Shown one piece after another: positions 53,920 to 62,918 of a stretch of 64,000 nucleotides of DNA (within the stretch, counting starts at the first letter, position 1; every line of letters begins with the position of its first letter). Under the pieces are notes generated by a model. It had not been told where the DNA came from. It worked only from the letters and a program-made list of their open reading frames with translations, and searched no databases. The position numbers and the translations under genes were made by a program. This DNA is from an archaeon (GTDB lineage: Archaea > Thermoproteota > Nitrososphaeria > Nitrososphaerales > JACAEJ01): contig JACGUK010000001.1 of assembly GCA_024256265.1 (NCBI GenBank), forward strand, positions 1 to 64,000. The letters are read 5' to 3'.

Positions 53920-54615
53920 TTGTTGTTAAGAGGTTTAACTTTCAGTGCACTATCGAGAGTCGTTCCTACCTTAGCGCCTAGCACTGCTACTGCCCTTATA
54001 GGTCCACCAGGTTCTGGCAAGTCTACTTTATGTATGGAAATCATCTTGGAAAACATTGATAGAATTCCCATCATATACTTTGTGCTTGATAGACCTGTTC
54101 AAGTTGTTTTGAAGAAAATTCTAAACAGAAATGAAAAAGCAAGGCGTAGGCTGAAAATAATAGATGGTTATTCTTGGCTGAGCGGGGAAAAGGGGTTAGA
54201 ATCTGATGAAGTAATTTTCATCGAAAATCTTAACAGCCCACCAGATATAAGCGTGACGGTCAGTAGCACCATTTGTCAAATGGGTGAGAAGGCATTATTT
54301 GTTCTAGATTCATTCTCAAATATCTTAAATTATGTTAACGAGAATCTTGCTATCAGGCTTTTGAACACGATAGTTGCTAGATTAAGGGAAAATAATTGTT
54401 GGGGTTTTATAGTTTTTGAGGAAGGTATCCACTCTGAGCAGTTCTATAACAAAGTGAGACACCTCATGGATTGTATTGTAGAGTTTAAGATTAAAACTGA
54501 TGAGATGGATATCAACCAACCATTAAAGAGATCCTTCAGGGTATTTGCTTACAGATATGGCGAGTATGAGGCAAGATGGTATCCTTTAACTCAATCAAAG
54601 ATGATTATTGTTTGA
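53920..54615 (+). CDS. RAD55/KaiC-like ATPase
   Basis: 231 residues. Walker A is GPPGSGKS (28-35) and Walker B ends at Asp130 (ALFVLDSF). No second RecA domain, no HhH and no KaiC phosphorylation region are visible, so it is the minimal archaeal RAD55 type often linked to signalling. The stop TGA overlaps the TTG of the next gene (TTGA), indicating coupled translation with the membrane protein. Start TTG 53920. The 254 bp upstream (53666-53919) are AT-rich and carry no further gene I can see. Confidence 0.75.
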   Translation: MLLRGLTFSALSRVVPTLAPSTATALIGPPGSGKSTLCMEIILENIDRIPIIYFVLDRPVQVVLKKILNRNEKARRRLKIIDGYSWLSGEKGLESDEVIFIENLNSPPDISVTVSSTICQMGEKALFVLDSFSNILNYVNENLAIRLLNTIVARLRENNCWGFIVFEEGIHSEQFYNKVRHLMDCIVEFKIKTDEMDINQPLKRSFRVFAYRYGEYEARWYPLTQSKMIIV

Positions 54616-55415
54616 GTTTGAATCCCATAAAACTCCCAAGTCAGAAAAAGGTTGTCATAGTTGGGACATTCATTTTTGCTATTCTCGTATCAATATTGTA
54701 CTTCGTTTTACAACCAACAAATTCGTATTTAGTATTATCTAACATTGTAGTGGTAGCAATATCAGGGTGTGCTACCCTTGCCGCTTATCTAATTATTAGA
54801 AAGTACAGATGGAATATACACAACAGCTTCTCTAAATGTTGGTTATTCTTCTTTTTAGGTGCACTTTTTTGGTCTTTAGGAGAACTGAGTTGGGCAATTT
54901 ATGTACTAGGTTTTGGCATAGAAGTACCCTATCCATCTATAGGTGATGTCTTCTGGCTAATCGGTTATGCCCCTTTTTTCATGGCTTTCTTAGGATACTT
55001 CAGAATGTTTGGATTGCCTTTTGCTTCCAAGAAAAAGCTAGTTGTAATAGGTGGTATAATGTTTCTCTCATCAATAATGATGAAGCAGTTTTTGCTGTAT
55101 CCCATATTAGCCTTAGAAGATGAACCTCTAGTCATGCTGTTTAATCTCGCTTATCCAATTGGAGACTTTTTGCTTATTGCAGTAGCTATTGGGAGTCTTG
55201 TCGTATTCTTTGGACAAAAGATTGGAAAACCATTCATTTATCTTGCATCATCCGTTTTTATTATTAATGCAATAGCTGATACTCTTTTCAGTTTTCTGAC
55301 AACGACAGGCGAGTATATTTATGGTAGCTATCTGACAACTTTGAATGATCTTCTTTTTGTCTGGGGGTATTTTGCTTTATTTCTCGGTTTTTACATCCAT
55401 TTAAAGGAATTTTAG
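54612..55415 (+). CDS. Polytopic membrane protein, sensor-like N-terminal domain without output domain
   Basis: 267 residues from TTG 54612 (TTGA overlap with the upstream ATPase); a longer frame from 54576 would overlap more. About eight hydrophobic helices are seen. Conserved-looking residues WSLGELSWAIYVLGFGIEVPYPSIGDVFWLIGYAPFF resemble the membrane sensory segments found in front of GGDEF or histidine-kinase domains in other organisms. Here there is no catalytic output domain; the RAD55-like partner may play that part (inference). Confidence 0.65.
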   Translation: MSLNPIKLPSQKKVVIVGTFIFAILVSILYFVLQPTNSYLVLSNIVVVAISGCATLAAYLIIRKYRWNIHNSFSKCWLFFFLGALFWSLGELSWAIYVLGFGIEVPYPSIGDVFWLIGYAPFFMAFLGYFRMFGLPFASKKKLVVIGGIMFLSSIMMKQFLLYPILALEDEPLVMLFNLAYPIGDFLLIAVAIGSLVVFFGQKIGKPFIYLASSVFIINAIADTLFSFLTTTGEYIYGSYLTTLNDLLFVWGYFALFLGFYIHLKEF

Positions 55416-55529
55416 ATTGATTCATAAAAATTCTAGGTTCCTTGAAAAAGGTTTTAGTCCATAATAACAAAACCACGTTGAAGATCATCAGAAGTCTTAT
55501 CTTCACCTTATTGTAGAAATTCATCATAA

Positions 55530-56255
55530 ATGAGGGTCATCCCTGTCATAGATATAATGGGAGGAGTTGCCGTCCATGCTAGAGGTGGTGAGAGGGATGA
55601 ATATAAACCCATAAAGAGCCAATTATGTGAAACTTCTAATCCAATAGATTTAGCTTTAACCTTTGAATCAAATTTTGGGTTCAGAGAGTTATACATCGCT
55701 GACTTGGATAGCATAATGGGGCGTGGTGATAACATGAATATGCTGAGGAGAATCTACGAATCAAGCAGTATGAGAATCATGATGGATTCAGGGATCAACG
55801 ATGTGAAAAAAGCAAGAGATATTCTTCAAGCTGGTGTTGAGAAGGTTATTGTTGGGACTGAAACATTAACAAGCTTTGAGGTGCTAAAGAGCATTCTAAA
55901 ATTTGCTGGATATGAACATGTTATCGTTTCTATAGACATAAAGAATGGTAAGATTCTCTCAAAATGTGAAGAGATATTTAGATTGAGTCTAGAAACTCTG
56001 GCAAAAAGACTGAAGTTAATGGGCATTAAAGAGCTTATTGTGTTAGATTTATCGAGGGTGGGTAGTGAATCAGGGGTTAACATTGACTTAATAAGAAGAG
56101 TTTTGGATTTAGTGGACATTCCCATTATTACGGGAGGAGGCATCAGAAATATTGATGATGTTCTTCTACTTCGTGATCTTGGCATCTCTGGAATATTAAT
56201 GTCTACAGCTCTTCATAATTTAAAGATAAAAAGGGAGGATCTCTTAAAGTTGTAG
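55530..56255 (+). CDS. HisA-like TIM-barrel protein (COG1411)
   Basis: 241 residues. The start IPVIDIMGGVAVHARGGERDEYKPI and the phosphate-binding end PIITGGGIRNIDDVLLLRDLGISGILMSTALH are related to ProFAR isomerase HisA. COG1411 members occur with H4MPT/methanofuran genes in archaea and methylotrophs and their role is undefined. No other histidine genes are nearby, so histidine synthesis is unlikely. The stop is 4 nt from the convergent fwdA stop. Confidence 0.82.
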   Translation: MRVIPVIDIMGGVAVHARGGERDEYKPIKSQLCETSNPIDLALTFESNFGFRELYIADLDSIMGRGDNMNMLRRIYESSSMRIMMDSGINDVKKARDILQAGVEKVIVGTETLTSFEVLKSILKFAGYEHVIVSIDIKNGKILSKCEEIFRLSLETLAKRLKLMGIKELIVLDLSRVGSESGVNIDLIRRVLDLVDIPIITGGGIRNIDDVLLLRDLGISGILMSTALHNLKIKREDLLKL

Positions 56256-56258
56256 CAT

Positions 56259-57980
56259 TTATCTATAATATGTGGGAATAGGTGCAGATCTTGTTATGAA
56301 TCTATCATGTATCTTGAAGTTCTCCATTTCTACTGTATAGTAATCACGGAACTTCTTAACCAGATCACTCGTCATTGCATCCATCAAATCTTTTGGTAAA
56401 TTAGGCTTGACCCAATGAGTCCTTCCTTCAATAGATTTGACTATATCTCCATCCTTCACTATGATCTCCCCTTCTTTTATGGTGAAAGCTGCCTTGCTTA
56501 AGGCTTTGCGAACCTTCTTATAATCACGTGATGGATTTACCTCTCTTGGATTTATATCATATATTGCAACATCGGCATCTGCACCTGCTCCTAAATGTCC
56601 CTTATCTTTTAAGCCAAGAATCTTGGCATGTGCAGCTCTCGTTGTAATTGCTATTTCATAGAAAGAATATTCACGATCCATATTATCTAAATCACTTCTC
56701 GATCTTGCCCGCTTCGAAATCTTATCAAGAGTTCTCTTCCTAGCTTCCTTGCTCATGAGCCATGCTATAACTCTAGGATAGTGAGTAAAAGGTCCACCAT
56801 TTGGATGATCTGTGGTCATGAAGATCCTCCAAGGGTCTTTTGCAAGTAAAGCCAACTCTAAACCAATAGTCCACATAGTTGCATGGACGAAGTTGCTCTT
56901 CTTATAGTGTATTGGTACAAGACCAGCCCCTTCCTCAGATTCCACATCCGAATTTGTCCACTTATTCTTAGTTAGCAGGTGCAACTTGTACTCGAAGGGT
57001 CCATCGCCTGTCATTGTAGTAGTGTCTGTGAATATGACCTGACCCAAATCTAAGCTTACATGCTTATTAGCATTAACATACTTCATTATTTCATGAGCGC
57101 CAGATCTAATAGTAATCCAGTCTGAACCAGCGTACCCATTGAATTGAACATGAGTTAAATGTATTATTGGCCTATCTTCTTCGGCAAGGTCTTTAACGCT
57201 ATCCATGGTATCGATGGTAGTTCGATAATTGCCTGGCGTTCCTAGACCGTTTGCATGGACGTGTATTGGATGAGGTAAATTGAGAAGTTTGTTGACCTTA
57301 CATAGACCCCTTACTATTTCCCTTGATGTTACCCTAAAGCGAGGTACTGGCTCATCTATTTCTTCAGGTCTTCCCCACAATATATCCAAGAACTCTACAT
57401 CTCCCCATTTCCAAGCTTCAACACATCCTGGGTCCACTAGCTTTATAGCATAGCCCTTTGTTGCGTCTAAAGTCCAGGCTACATAGGCTGCACATTCATC
57501 AATTTTGTTATCCATCAAATACTCCATTACGAACCAGTTATTACCGAACATGACAAAGCAACCCTTATCGAGTATAGGTATATCTTTGAACTCATGATGG
57601 CAGTGTAACATCTTCAAAGGCGGGTTTGCAGGCTCAAATACAGTTGTGTAACCAAGTATGGCATACCTATAGCCAATAGTGAAGCTAGATGGAACAGAGT
57701 ATCCTACGCCTGAACGCTTTACTTGAGTCTTAGGTTCAACATCCTTATAGTGATCTTCAGGGCGAAGAATCCTTCCTGTGTTACATTTTGGTCCTGCTAT
57801 ATGTGAGTGAAGATCGACCCCGCCAGGCATGACAAGCTTATTTGATGCATCTATCACGTAAGCCTTAGATTCATCTACTTTTTTCACGATCTTGTTGTCT
57901 TTTATGGCTATATCCATGACTTCTCCATCTATGCCATTTGTAGGGTCATAAACAACTCCATTCTTTATCAGCAAATCCAT
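56259..57980 (-). CDS. fwdA: Formylmethanofuran dehydrogenase subunit A
   Basis: 573 residues, the same size as methanogen FwdA. Amidohydrolase metal ligands His58 and His60 are in GGVDLHSH, HVHANG and HLTHVQFNGY follow, and TTDHPNGGPF contains the catalytic Asp. FwdA hydrolyses or forms formylmethanofuran from formate and methanofuran. It is 8 nt downstream of fwdB. Catalytic residues appear intact, so the enzyme should be active in either direction. Confidence 0.97.
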   Translation of the reverse strand: MDLLIKNGVVYDPTNGIDGEVMDIAIKDNKIVKKVDESKAYVIDASNKLVMPGGVDLHSHIAGPKCNTGRILRPEDHYKDVEPKTQVKRSGVGYSVPSSFTIGYRYAILGYTTVFEPANPPLKMLHCHHEFKDIPILDKGCFVMFGNNWFVMEYLMDNKIDECAAYVAWTLDATKGYAIKLVDPGCVEAWKWGDVEFLDILWGRPEEIDEPVPRFRVTSREIVRGLCKVNKLLNLPHPIHVHANGLGTPGNYRTTIDTMDSVKDLAEEDRPIIHLTHVQFNGYAGSDWITIRSGAHEIMKYVNANKHVSLDLGQVIFTDTTTMTGDGPFEYKLHLLTKNKWTNSDVESEEGAGLVPIHYKKSNFVHATMWTIGLELALLAKDPWRIFMTTDHPNGGPFTHYPRVIAWLMSKEARKRTLDKISKRARSRSDLDNMDREYSFYEIAITTRAAHAKILGLKDKGHLGAGADADVAIYDINPREVNPSRDYKKVRKALSKAAFTIKEGEIIVKDGDIVKSIEGRTHWVKPNLPKDLMDAMTSDLVKKFRDYYTVEMENFKIHDRFITRSAPIPTYYR

Positions 57981-57987
57981 TCTCTAT

Positions 57988-59283
57988 TCACCTCCTTTTT
58001 GACTTTATCCTTTCTAATATCATTCTAACTATCTCCTCATCTGAGTATATTCCTGGAGGAGGATCAACGACTTTCGTGAGAGGTAGGGGAACTGTATCCA
58101 TTCTATAGGCAGACCCTTCAGCCTCTATACCAGTAAATGCGCAGGGTATCACAGCGTCTGCAGCAAGAGCAGTCATGGAGAGATGGGGATCTATAACAGT
58201 GAAGGGAATCTTGCATAAGTTTTGGGCTACATTTCTAGGGAAATGAGCCAAAGGGTCTGAGGCTACTATAAGTGCAGCATCACATTCTCCTCTTCTCAAT
58301 AAATCGACAAATGTTGTTTCTCCAGGGTTGTACCATGGATAGCCATGACTAAAGTCCACTGCATAAGGAAAGCCTGTCTGCCAAGCTGTTACCTCGTTCA
58401 TGCCAGTTACATTATAATGTCCTCTCATGGGCATTATGACAAATTTTGCCCATCTATTTAGATCACGAACAAGAGAGATAGCTGCATCTATGTTTCTTTC
58501 TTTTCCTTTGCTCATGGTTAGACCTAGTCCATAAAAAAGAATTCCAAATTCACAACTTCTCATCATTTCTGCCAATTCCTCAATCTGCTCAACTGGCAAT
58601 CCAGCAACATTTTCTTCCTCTATCTCATCAAATTGCAGAGCCGTTCTCAATGCAGACATGAGCTCATAATCTTGACCTGGCGCTATAGGAATGAAAAGAT
58701 CAGCAAGTCTAGCACTTGCAGTCTTTCTCACGTCTATAACTACGAGCTTTCTTTCCTTTCTACCTTTTCTAAATCTTCCTTCTGATAGAGCAGAATATCT
58801 TGCCAAATGTCTTGGATGAGATTCCTGAAAGTTGCTTCCCCAATAAATAATAAGGTCAGCTCTATGCCTAACCTCTCCAAGAGTGCATGTAGGCATCCCT
58901 ATATCATGCATTCCTAGTGCACTAGGACCATGGCAAGTTACTGTCTGATTATCTATGACTCCACCTACTTCCTCAGCAAGTTCTACACCTAAAGCTTGGG
59001 CTTCACAGCCTGATAAAGCAAAACCATAAATGACAGGGAAATCTGCATTCATTAAGATTTCAGCAGTCTTCTCTACAGCCTCTTGTAGACTTGAAGGTTT
59101 TAGCTCGCCATTCTCTCTTATTAGTGTAGAGAGATTTCTATCCTTATAATAGTTTAAGAATTTGGTAGCTGACATTGAGCATGAATTTTTGACCTTCGTT
59201 ATCTTATTGTCTTCAACAGTAGCTTCTATATCATCACATAAACAACCACATATCGGACAGCAAATGTTCTTAATTATAGCCAA
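57988..59283 (-). CDS. fwdB: Formylmethanofuran dehydrogenase subunit B
   Basis: 431 residues of the molybdopterin/tungstopterin oxidoreductase family. The N-terminal iron-sulfur site uses cysteines among C9, C12, C14, C16 and C35. The metal ligand is Cys117 (TCHGPS), so this is a cysteine, not a selenocysteine, enzyme. It reduces CO2 to formate or the reverse. 7 nt downstream of fwdD. Confidence 0.95.
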   Translation of the reverse strand: MAIIKNICCPICGCLCDDIEATVEDNKITKVKNSCSMSATKFLNYYKDRNLSTLIRENGELKPSSLQEAVEKTAEILMNADFPVIYGFALSGCEAQALGVELAEEVGGVIDNQTVTCHGPSALGMHDIGMPTCTLGEVRHRADLIIYWGSNFQESHPRHLARYSALSEGRFRKGRKERKLVVIDVRKTASARLADLFIPIAPGQDYELMSALRTALQFDEIEEENVAGLPVEQIEELAEMMRSCEFGILFYGLGLTMSKGKERNIDAAISLVRDLNRWAKFVIMPMRGHYNVTGMNEVTAWQTGFPYAVDFSHGYPWYNPGETTFVDLLRRGECDAALIVASDPLAHFPRNVAQNLCKIPFTVIDPHLSMTALAADAVIPCAFTGIEAEGSAYRMDTVPLPLTKVVDPPPGIYSDEEIVRMILERIKSKRR

Positions 59284-59290
59284 GCCAAAT

Positions 59291-59683
59291 CTACCTCCCT
59301 AGGTATTTGCTCAACAACTCCCTTACATTCAAAACTTTCTCCTCTGGAGCTGGTTCGACCTCGGCTGATACGCCTTTAAACCTAGGCATGCCAGTGCTAT
59401 CTGTATCTGGGCCTATGATCATGCTGGCATAGGGACCGTAAGGGATGAAGATAATCCCAGGTGTAGGTATATTCTGTGAAGGATTGCACTTAACTATAAT
59501 GCTACCGAACTGTGTTGTAACACGCATGGCATCTCCATCCTTGAGTCCTAACTCATCAGCATCCTTTGAATGAATTTCACAGATAGATACACTCTCTCTG
59601 TATTTGTCTGAAACCTTGCTCAACTCTTTTCCTATGCCTTGCTTCAAGCTCCTGCCTGTTAACAATATTACCTTAAGTCCCAT
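59291..59683 (-). CDS. fwdD: Formylmethanofuran dehydrogenase subunit D
   Basis: 130 residues matching the molydopterin dinucleotide-binding barrel: VILLTGRSLKQGIGKEL, LGLKDGDAMRVTTQFGSIIV and GIIFIPYGPYASMIIGPDTDSTGMPRFKG. FwdD completes the pterin-binding site of FwdB. It is the first gene of the operon fwdD-fwdB-fwdA. fwdC is missing from this operon and from the window. Confidence 0.93.
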   Translation of the reverse strand: MGLKVILLTGRSLKQGIGKELSKVSDKYRESVSICEIHSKDADELGLKDGDAMRVTTQFGSIIVKCNPSQNIPTPGIIFIPYGPYASMIIGPDTDSTGMPRFKGVSAEVEPAPEEKVLNVRELLSKYLGR

Positions 59684-59762
59684 GATCTTTCAAGAAATCT
59701 GAAATCTACTCCTTTAATTATTTTTCTTTATTATAAACTTCATATCTATACATTTATAAAAC

Positions 59763-60836
59763 TTAATGGAAATACGGCTTTATACAATCCATGCCTTTCC
59801 CTTCAAGAGAACCTACCAAAACTTGATGATAAACCTCTCCAGCTTTCTTATCAAAAACCTTTTCTAACCTCCCCTTAGCGATTATCTCATCATCAATTTT
59901 GAAGATTCCACCATACAAGCCTTCATATGTAGTGACTTTTCTAATATCTTGCACTTTTTTACCCTCTTCTACTATAACTCTTTGCAAGGAATAATTGTGT
60001 GGAAGGAAGATGGATTCTGACGTATCAGAGACTATTGCCCTTATCTTCACCATGCCCGTAGGAGAAAAGACTTTGTCGCCATAAAGCTCGGTAATCTCTG
60101 AATCTAACCTTACTGAATGTATAGAAAAATTTGTGCCCTTAAATGAGCCATAGTTCCACTTTCTATTGTAGATCTTTTTGGCTTCATCAAAGGTTAGAGG
60201 ATAATCCTTTGTCTTCTCTTCACACCATTTATATAAAGCATCTCCATAAAGCTTTTGAACATTGCTCTCTTTTTCATCATATAAAGATAAGAGCATATCT
60301 TTAACCTTCAGAGAATTATCCCTTCCATAAACAACAAGGTCTATATCTGAGAACTCTGGTTTGTGAATGTTTATGAGGATAGATCCTGTCACACCTATGT
60401 AGCTTATAGGTATGCCACTTTTTTTTGAGATTAGAGTGGATAATTCTATGACTTTCTCTTGTAATTTATCAGGTTTCTTGATCTTTAATATCTCATTGAG
60501 TCTATGCTCTGGTCGATAATGCTCCTTTATTTTGTCATGAGGTACAGCCGACATCTGCGTGTTAAAAACATCTGAGTAAAAGATGTATTCTGAAAAATCC
60601 CTTCTCAATGCTTCTATGTTCTTGAGCAAGTAAGTTATAGTGTAAGAAGGCATTGCTCGGGCATACCTTGCTGAACCATAGCCCCACTTCCCAGTTAGGC
60701 TAGGAAGATACCTGAGGTAAGATATCACTTTATCTTTAGGGTGCATGTACCCAACGACGCAGAAGAAGAGGTCTTCAGGAGTTCTTATAAAATCTCTATC
60801 TTTAAAACCTCTTTCATTCATAAAAGAAATGATCAA
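59763..60836 (-). CDS. Nucleotidyltransferase-like protein (tandem copy 1)
   Basis: 357 residues. The central part IGVTGSILINIHKPEFSDIDLVVYG has the GS-x-DxD signature of polymerase-beta-type nucleotidyltransferases. It shares the layout and many residues with the next gene upstream (both begin with FxxPPE/MHPKDKVISYLRYLP-like segments and end with an OB-like or barrel domain: ARIRA...SESIFLPHNYSL). This matches the archaeal COG1665 group, whose substrates are unknown. It is 26 nt downstream of its paralogue. Confidence 0.75.
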   Translation of the reverse strand: MIISFMNERGFKDRDFIRTPEDLFFCVVGYMHPKDKVISYLRYLPSLTGKWGYGSARYARAMPSYTITYLLKNIEALRRDFSEYIFYSDVFNTQMSAVPHDKIKEHYRPEHRLNEILKIKKPDKLQEKVIELSTLISKKSGIPISYIGVTGSILINIHKPEFSDIDLVVYGRDNSLKVKDMLLSLYDEKESNVQKLYGDALYKWCEEKTKDYPLTFDEAKKIYNRKWNYGSFKGTNFSIHSVRLDSEITELYGDKVFSPTGMVKIRAIVSDTSESIFLPHNYSLQRVIVEEGKKVQDIRKVTTYEGLYGGIFKIDDEIIAKGRLEKVFDKKAGEVYHQVLVGSLEGKGMDCIKPYFH

Positions 60837-60862
60837 GATTGCCTATTTATTCAGATCGCTTA

Positions 60863-61888
60863 TCAAATACTAGGTTGTAGTATCATGAAGTCCGTCGGCC
60901 TGCTTCCTAAAAGAATTCTATGATAATCTTCATCATGAGTAACTACTCTCTCAACCTTACCTTGAGCAATGACTGTCTCATCATTCTTTGCTTGCTCACA
61001 GAACCTTCCCCTAAATGATGCTATCTCTTTTAATCCATGTAATTCTTGCCCTTCTATGAATTCGACATCTGCCACTTTATAGACACATGGTGTGAATATA
61101 GATTCAGAATCATCGATGATCTTGGCTCTTATCTTTGCATATCCTTCAGGCTTGTAAATTACTTCACCATACTTCTCTTTAACTTCATCCCAATCTTTAA
61201 CATATCTTATGAAGAAATCTCTATCATTGAATATTCCTTGAAAGCTCTTTCTAATTTCATGCCTCACAAAATCTTTAAAAGGCATTATCGTGTCTTTTAC
61301 GCGAAAATCATATAACCTTTTTAAATCTTCCATCTCATAACTAGACATATATCGCTTCGATGATAGAAGGTTTTGCATTGTATCACGCACTTGAAAGCAA
61401 TTTTTTGTACCATAAACTATGACATCTATGTCAGATTTATCAGTATAAAGACCCAATAATAAAGAACCAGTAATACCAATACTGCCCCATGGTATCTTTG
61501 CCTCTCTCTTCAATATATCTGTGAAGAGAACTGCTTGCCTCTCAATCTTATCCAATTGAGTCTTTTTTCTCAGCCTATTCAACTTCCTTTCTGGCAAATA
61601 GCTATAGATTATGCTTGAGTGATCGATCTCAGGCAAGTGTTCGTTAAAAACATCATCATAAATCAAGAATTGTGGATATCTTTCCTTTAAAATCTTGTAC
61701 CTTTCTTCTATAGAGTAAATTTTTCGATAAGGTTTACCATCAAGCTTTCTATCTCCTTCAGGATCTGGTATATATCTAATGAAGGCAATAACTCTTTCTG
61801 GAGGATGTAATAACCCCTTGACTTCTAATATTGTCCCATCTTTGATCTGAAGAAAATCTCCTTCACGGAATTTCAGATTTTTTGCCAA
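60863..61888 (-). CDS. Nucleotidyltransferase-like protein (tandem copy 2)
   Basis: 341 residues. The signature IGITGSLLLGLYTDKSDIDVIVYG gives the GS and DxD residues. Surrounding regions (VIAFIRYIPDPEGDRKLDGKPY at the start, AKIRAKIIDDSESIFTPCVYKV near the end) parallel its neighbour, so the pair arose by duplication. Both lie upstream of the fwd operon on the same strand but with 79 bp in between. Function unknown; nucleotidylation of a small molecule, RNA or protein is conceivable. Confidence 0.75.
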   Translation of the reverse strand: MAKNLKFREGDFLQIKDGTILEVKGLLHPPERVIAFIRYIPDPEGDRKLDGKPYRKIYSIEERYKILKERYPQFLIYDDVFNEHLPEIDHSSIIYSYLPERKLNRLRKKTQLDKIERQAVLFTDILKREAKIPWGSIGITGSLLLGLYTDKSDIDVIVYGTKNCFQVRDTMQNLLSSKRYMSSYEMEDLKRLYDFRVKDTIMPFKDFVRHEIRKSFQGIFNDRDFFIRYVKDWDEVKEKYGEVIYKPEGYAKIRAKIIDDSESIFTPCVYKVADVEFIEGQELHGLKEIASFRGRFCEQAKNDETVIAQGKVERVVTHDEDYHRILLGSRPTDFMILQPSI

Positions 61889-61947
61889 TGTAATCTAATT
61901 TGCATTAATCCTCTTGTTATATTAATATAAAGAATTCTCTTCAAGCA

Positions 61948-62811
61948 TCAAGCTGGTGATGGTGTTACAGCTGGCATTTCGACTGGGGAAGGCTTTTTTC
62001 TCCTTCTGATGAAGAAGATGAAAGCAATACTTGCTATAACGATTATAGCTATTGCTAACCAGACCCACCATTCTAATCCACTGGATATTACGTAATTAGA
62101 CTCTAATAGCTCCATCCTCATTATTTCCTTCCCATCTCTATTGTAGTACGATTCCCTTACGTTACCACTAGCTATTGGAGAGTAGTATTCCTCGTACTTC
62201 CCATCCAAATATGAATGCTCGATAACGAAAGTGTCAAACCCTCCTGCAGGCACATTTACTCTCTCCGTTCTAACAACACTGAAGTTTTGAGAGAATGGCA
62301 CGATTTTTGGTGGAAAAGGTGGGAAAGGAGGGATCGTAGTCGTAACATGCTTCATCCCTTCAGTGATCCAGCTCTTTCCTTCAGTTATAGGGAAATCTAG
62401 TTCATTAAGTGGGGGACTGTAAGTTGTATTCATAATTAGGCTGGGCTCCCCGTTAAATGATATCTGATAATCTTCCTTGACAATGGTGAGATTAGTGGGA
62501 TTAGTCTTTTCGATATAAATCTTCCATGCGTAAGTCCAATTCTCCATCATCTGGACTTTTTCTATTACAAAACAATCATACAATCTATTATCTAGGGTTA
62601 TATTGGATTCTCCGACGATCTTTTTAGTAGTCGTTCCATTCATCCCTGAATCAAAGTATTTGATATTATACTTCCAATAATCCCCTATAGAATAAGATGG
62701 TTTTTGTGCTTCACTCACTGCACTCGTGTAACTTGCCAATACTGCAGGTAGGATCATCGAAAGAATCAAAGAAATAGCAAAGATTTTTCTAATTCTTTTT
62801 CGCATTATCAT
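61948..62811 (-). CDS. Secreted, C-terminally membrane-anchored protein of unknown function
   Basis: 287 residues. A signal peptide (basic start MRKRIRKIF, hydrophobic core, ASYTSAVSEA cleavage region) is followed by an extracytoplasmic beta-rich domain with YSIGDYWKYNIKYF, several NxT/S sites and a proline run (PPFPPFPPK). A C-terminal membrane helix (WWVWLAIAIIVIASIAFIFF) and RRRKK anchor follow. The domain resembles archaeal surface proteins with GDYWxY repeats. No catalytic motif is visible. Confidence 0.7.
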   Translation of the reverse strand: MIMRKRIRKIFAISLILSMILPAVLASYTSAVSEAQKPSYSIGDYWKYNIKYFDSGMNGTTTKKIVGESNITLDNRLYDCFVIEKVQMMENWTYAWKIYIEKTNPTNLTIVKEDYQISFNGEPSLIMNTTYSPPLNELDFPITEGKSWITEGMKHVTTTIPPFPPFPPKIVPFSQNFSVVRTERVNVPAGGFDTFVIEHSYLDGKYEEYYSPIASGNVRESYYNRDGKEIMRMELLESNYVISSGLEWWVWLAIAIIVIASIAFIFFIRRRKKPSPVEMPAVTPSPA

Positions 62812-62918
62812 AACTTGTCAACTAACATAATATAAATATTTAAAGAATAAGTTGCTCAAATGAGTTGAATAATCTAGTCAAAAGTAAGTATAAAATATAT
62901 CTTTGAAGATTCCTTTTA

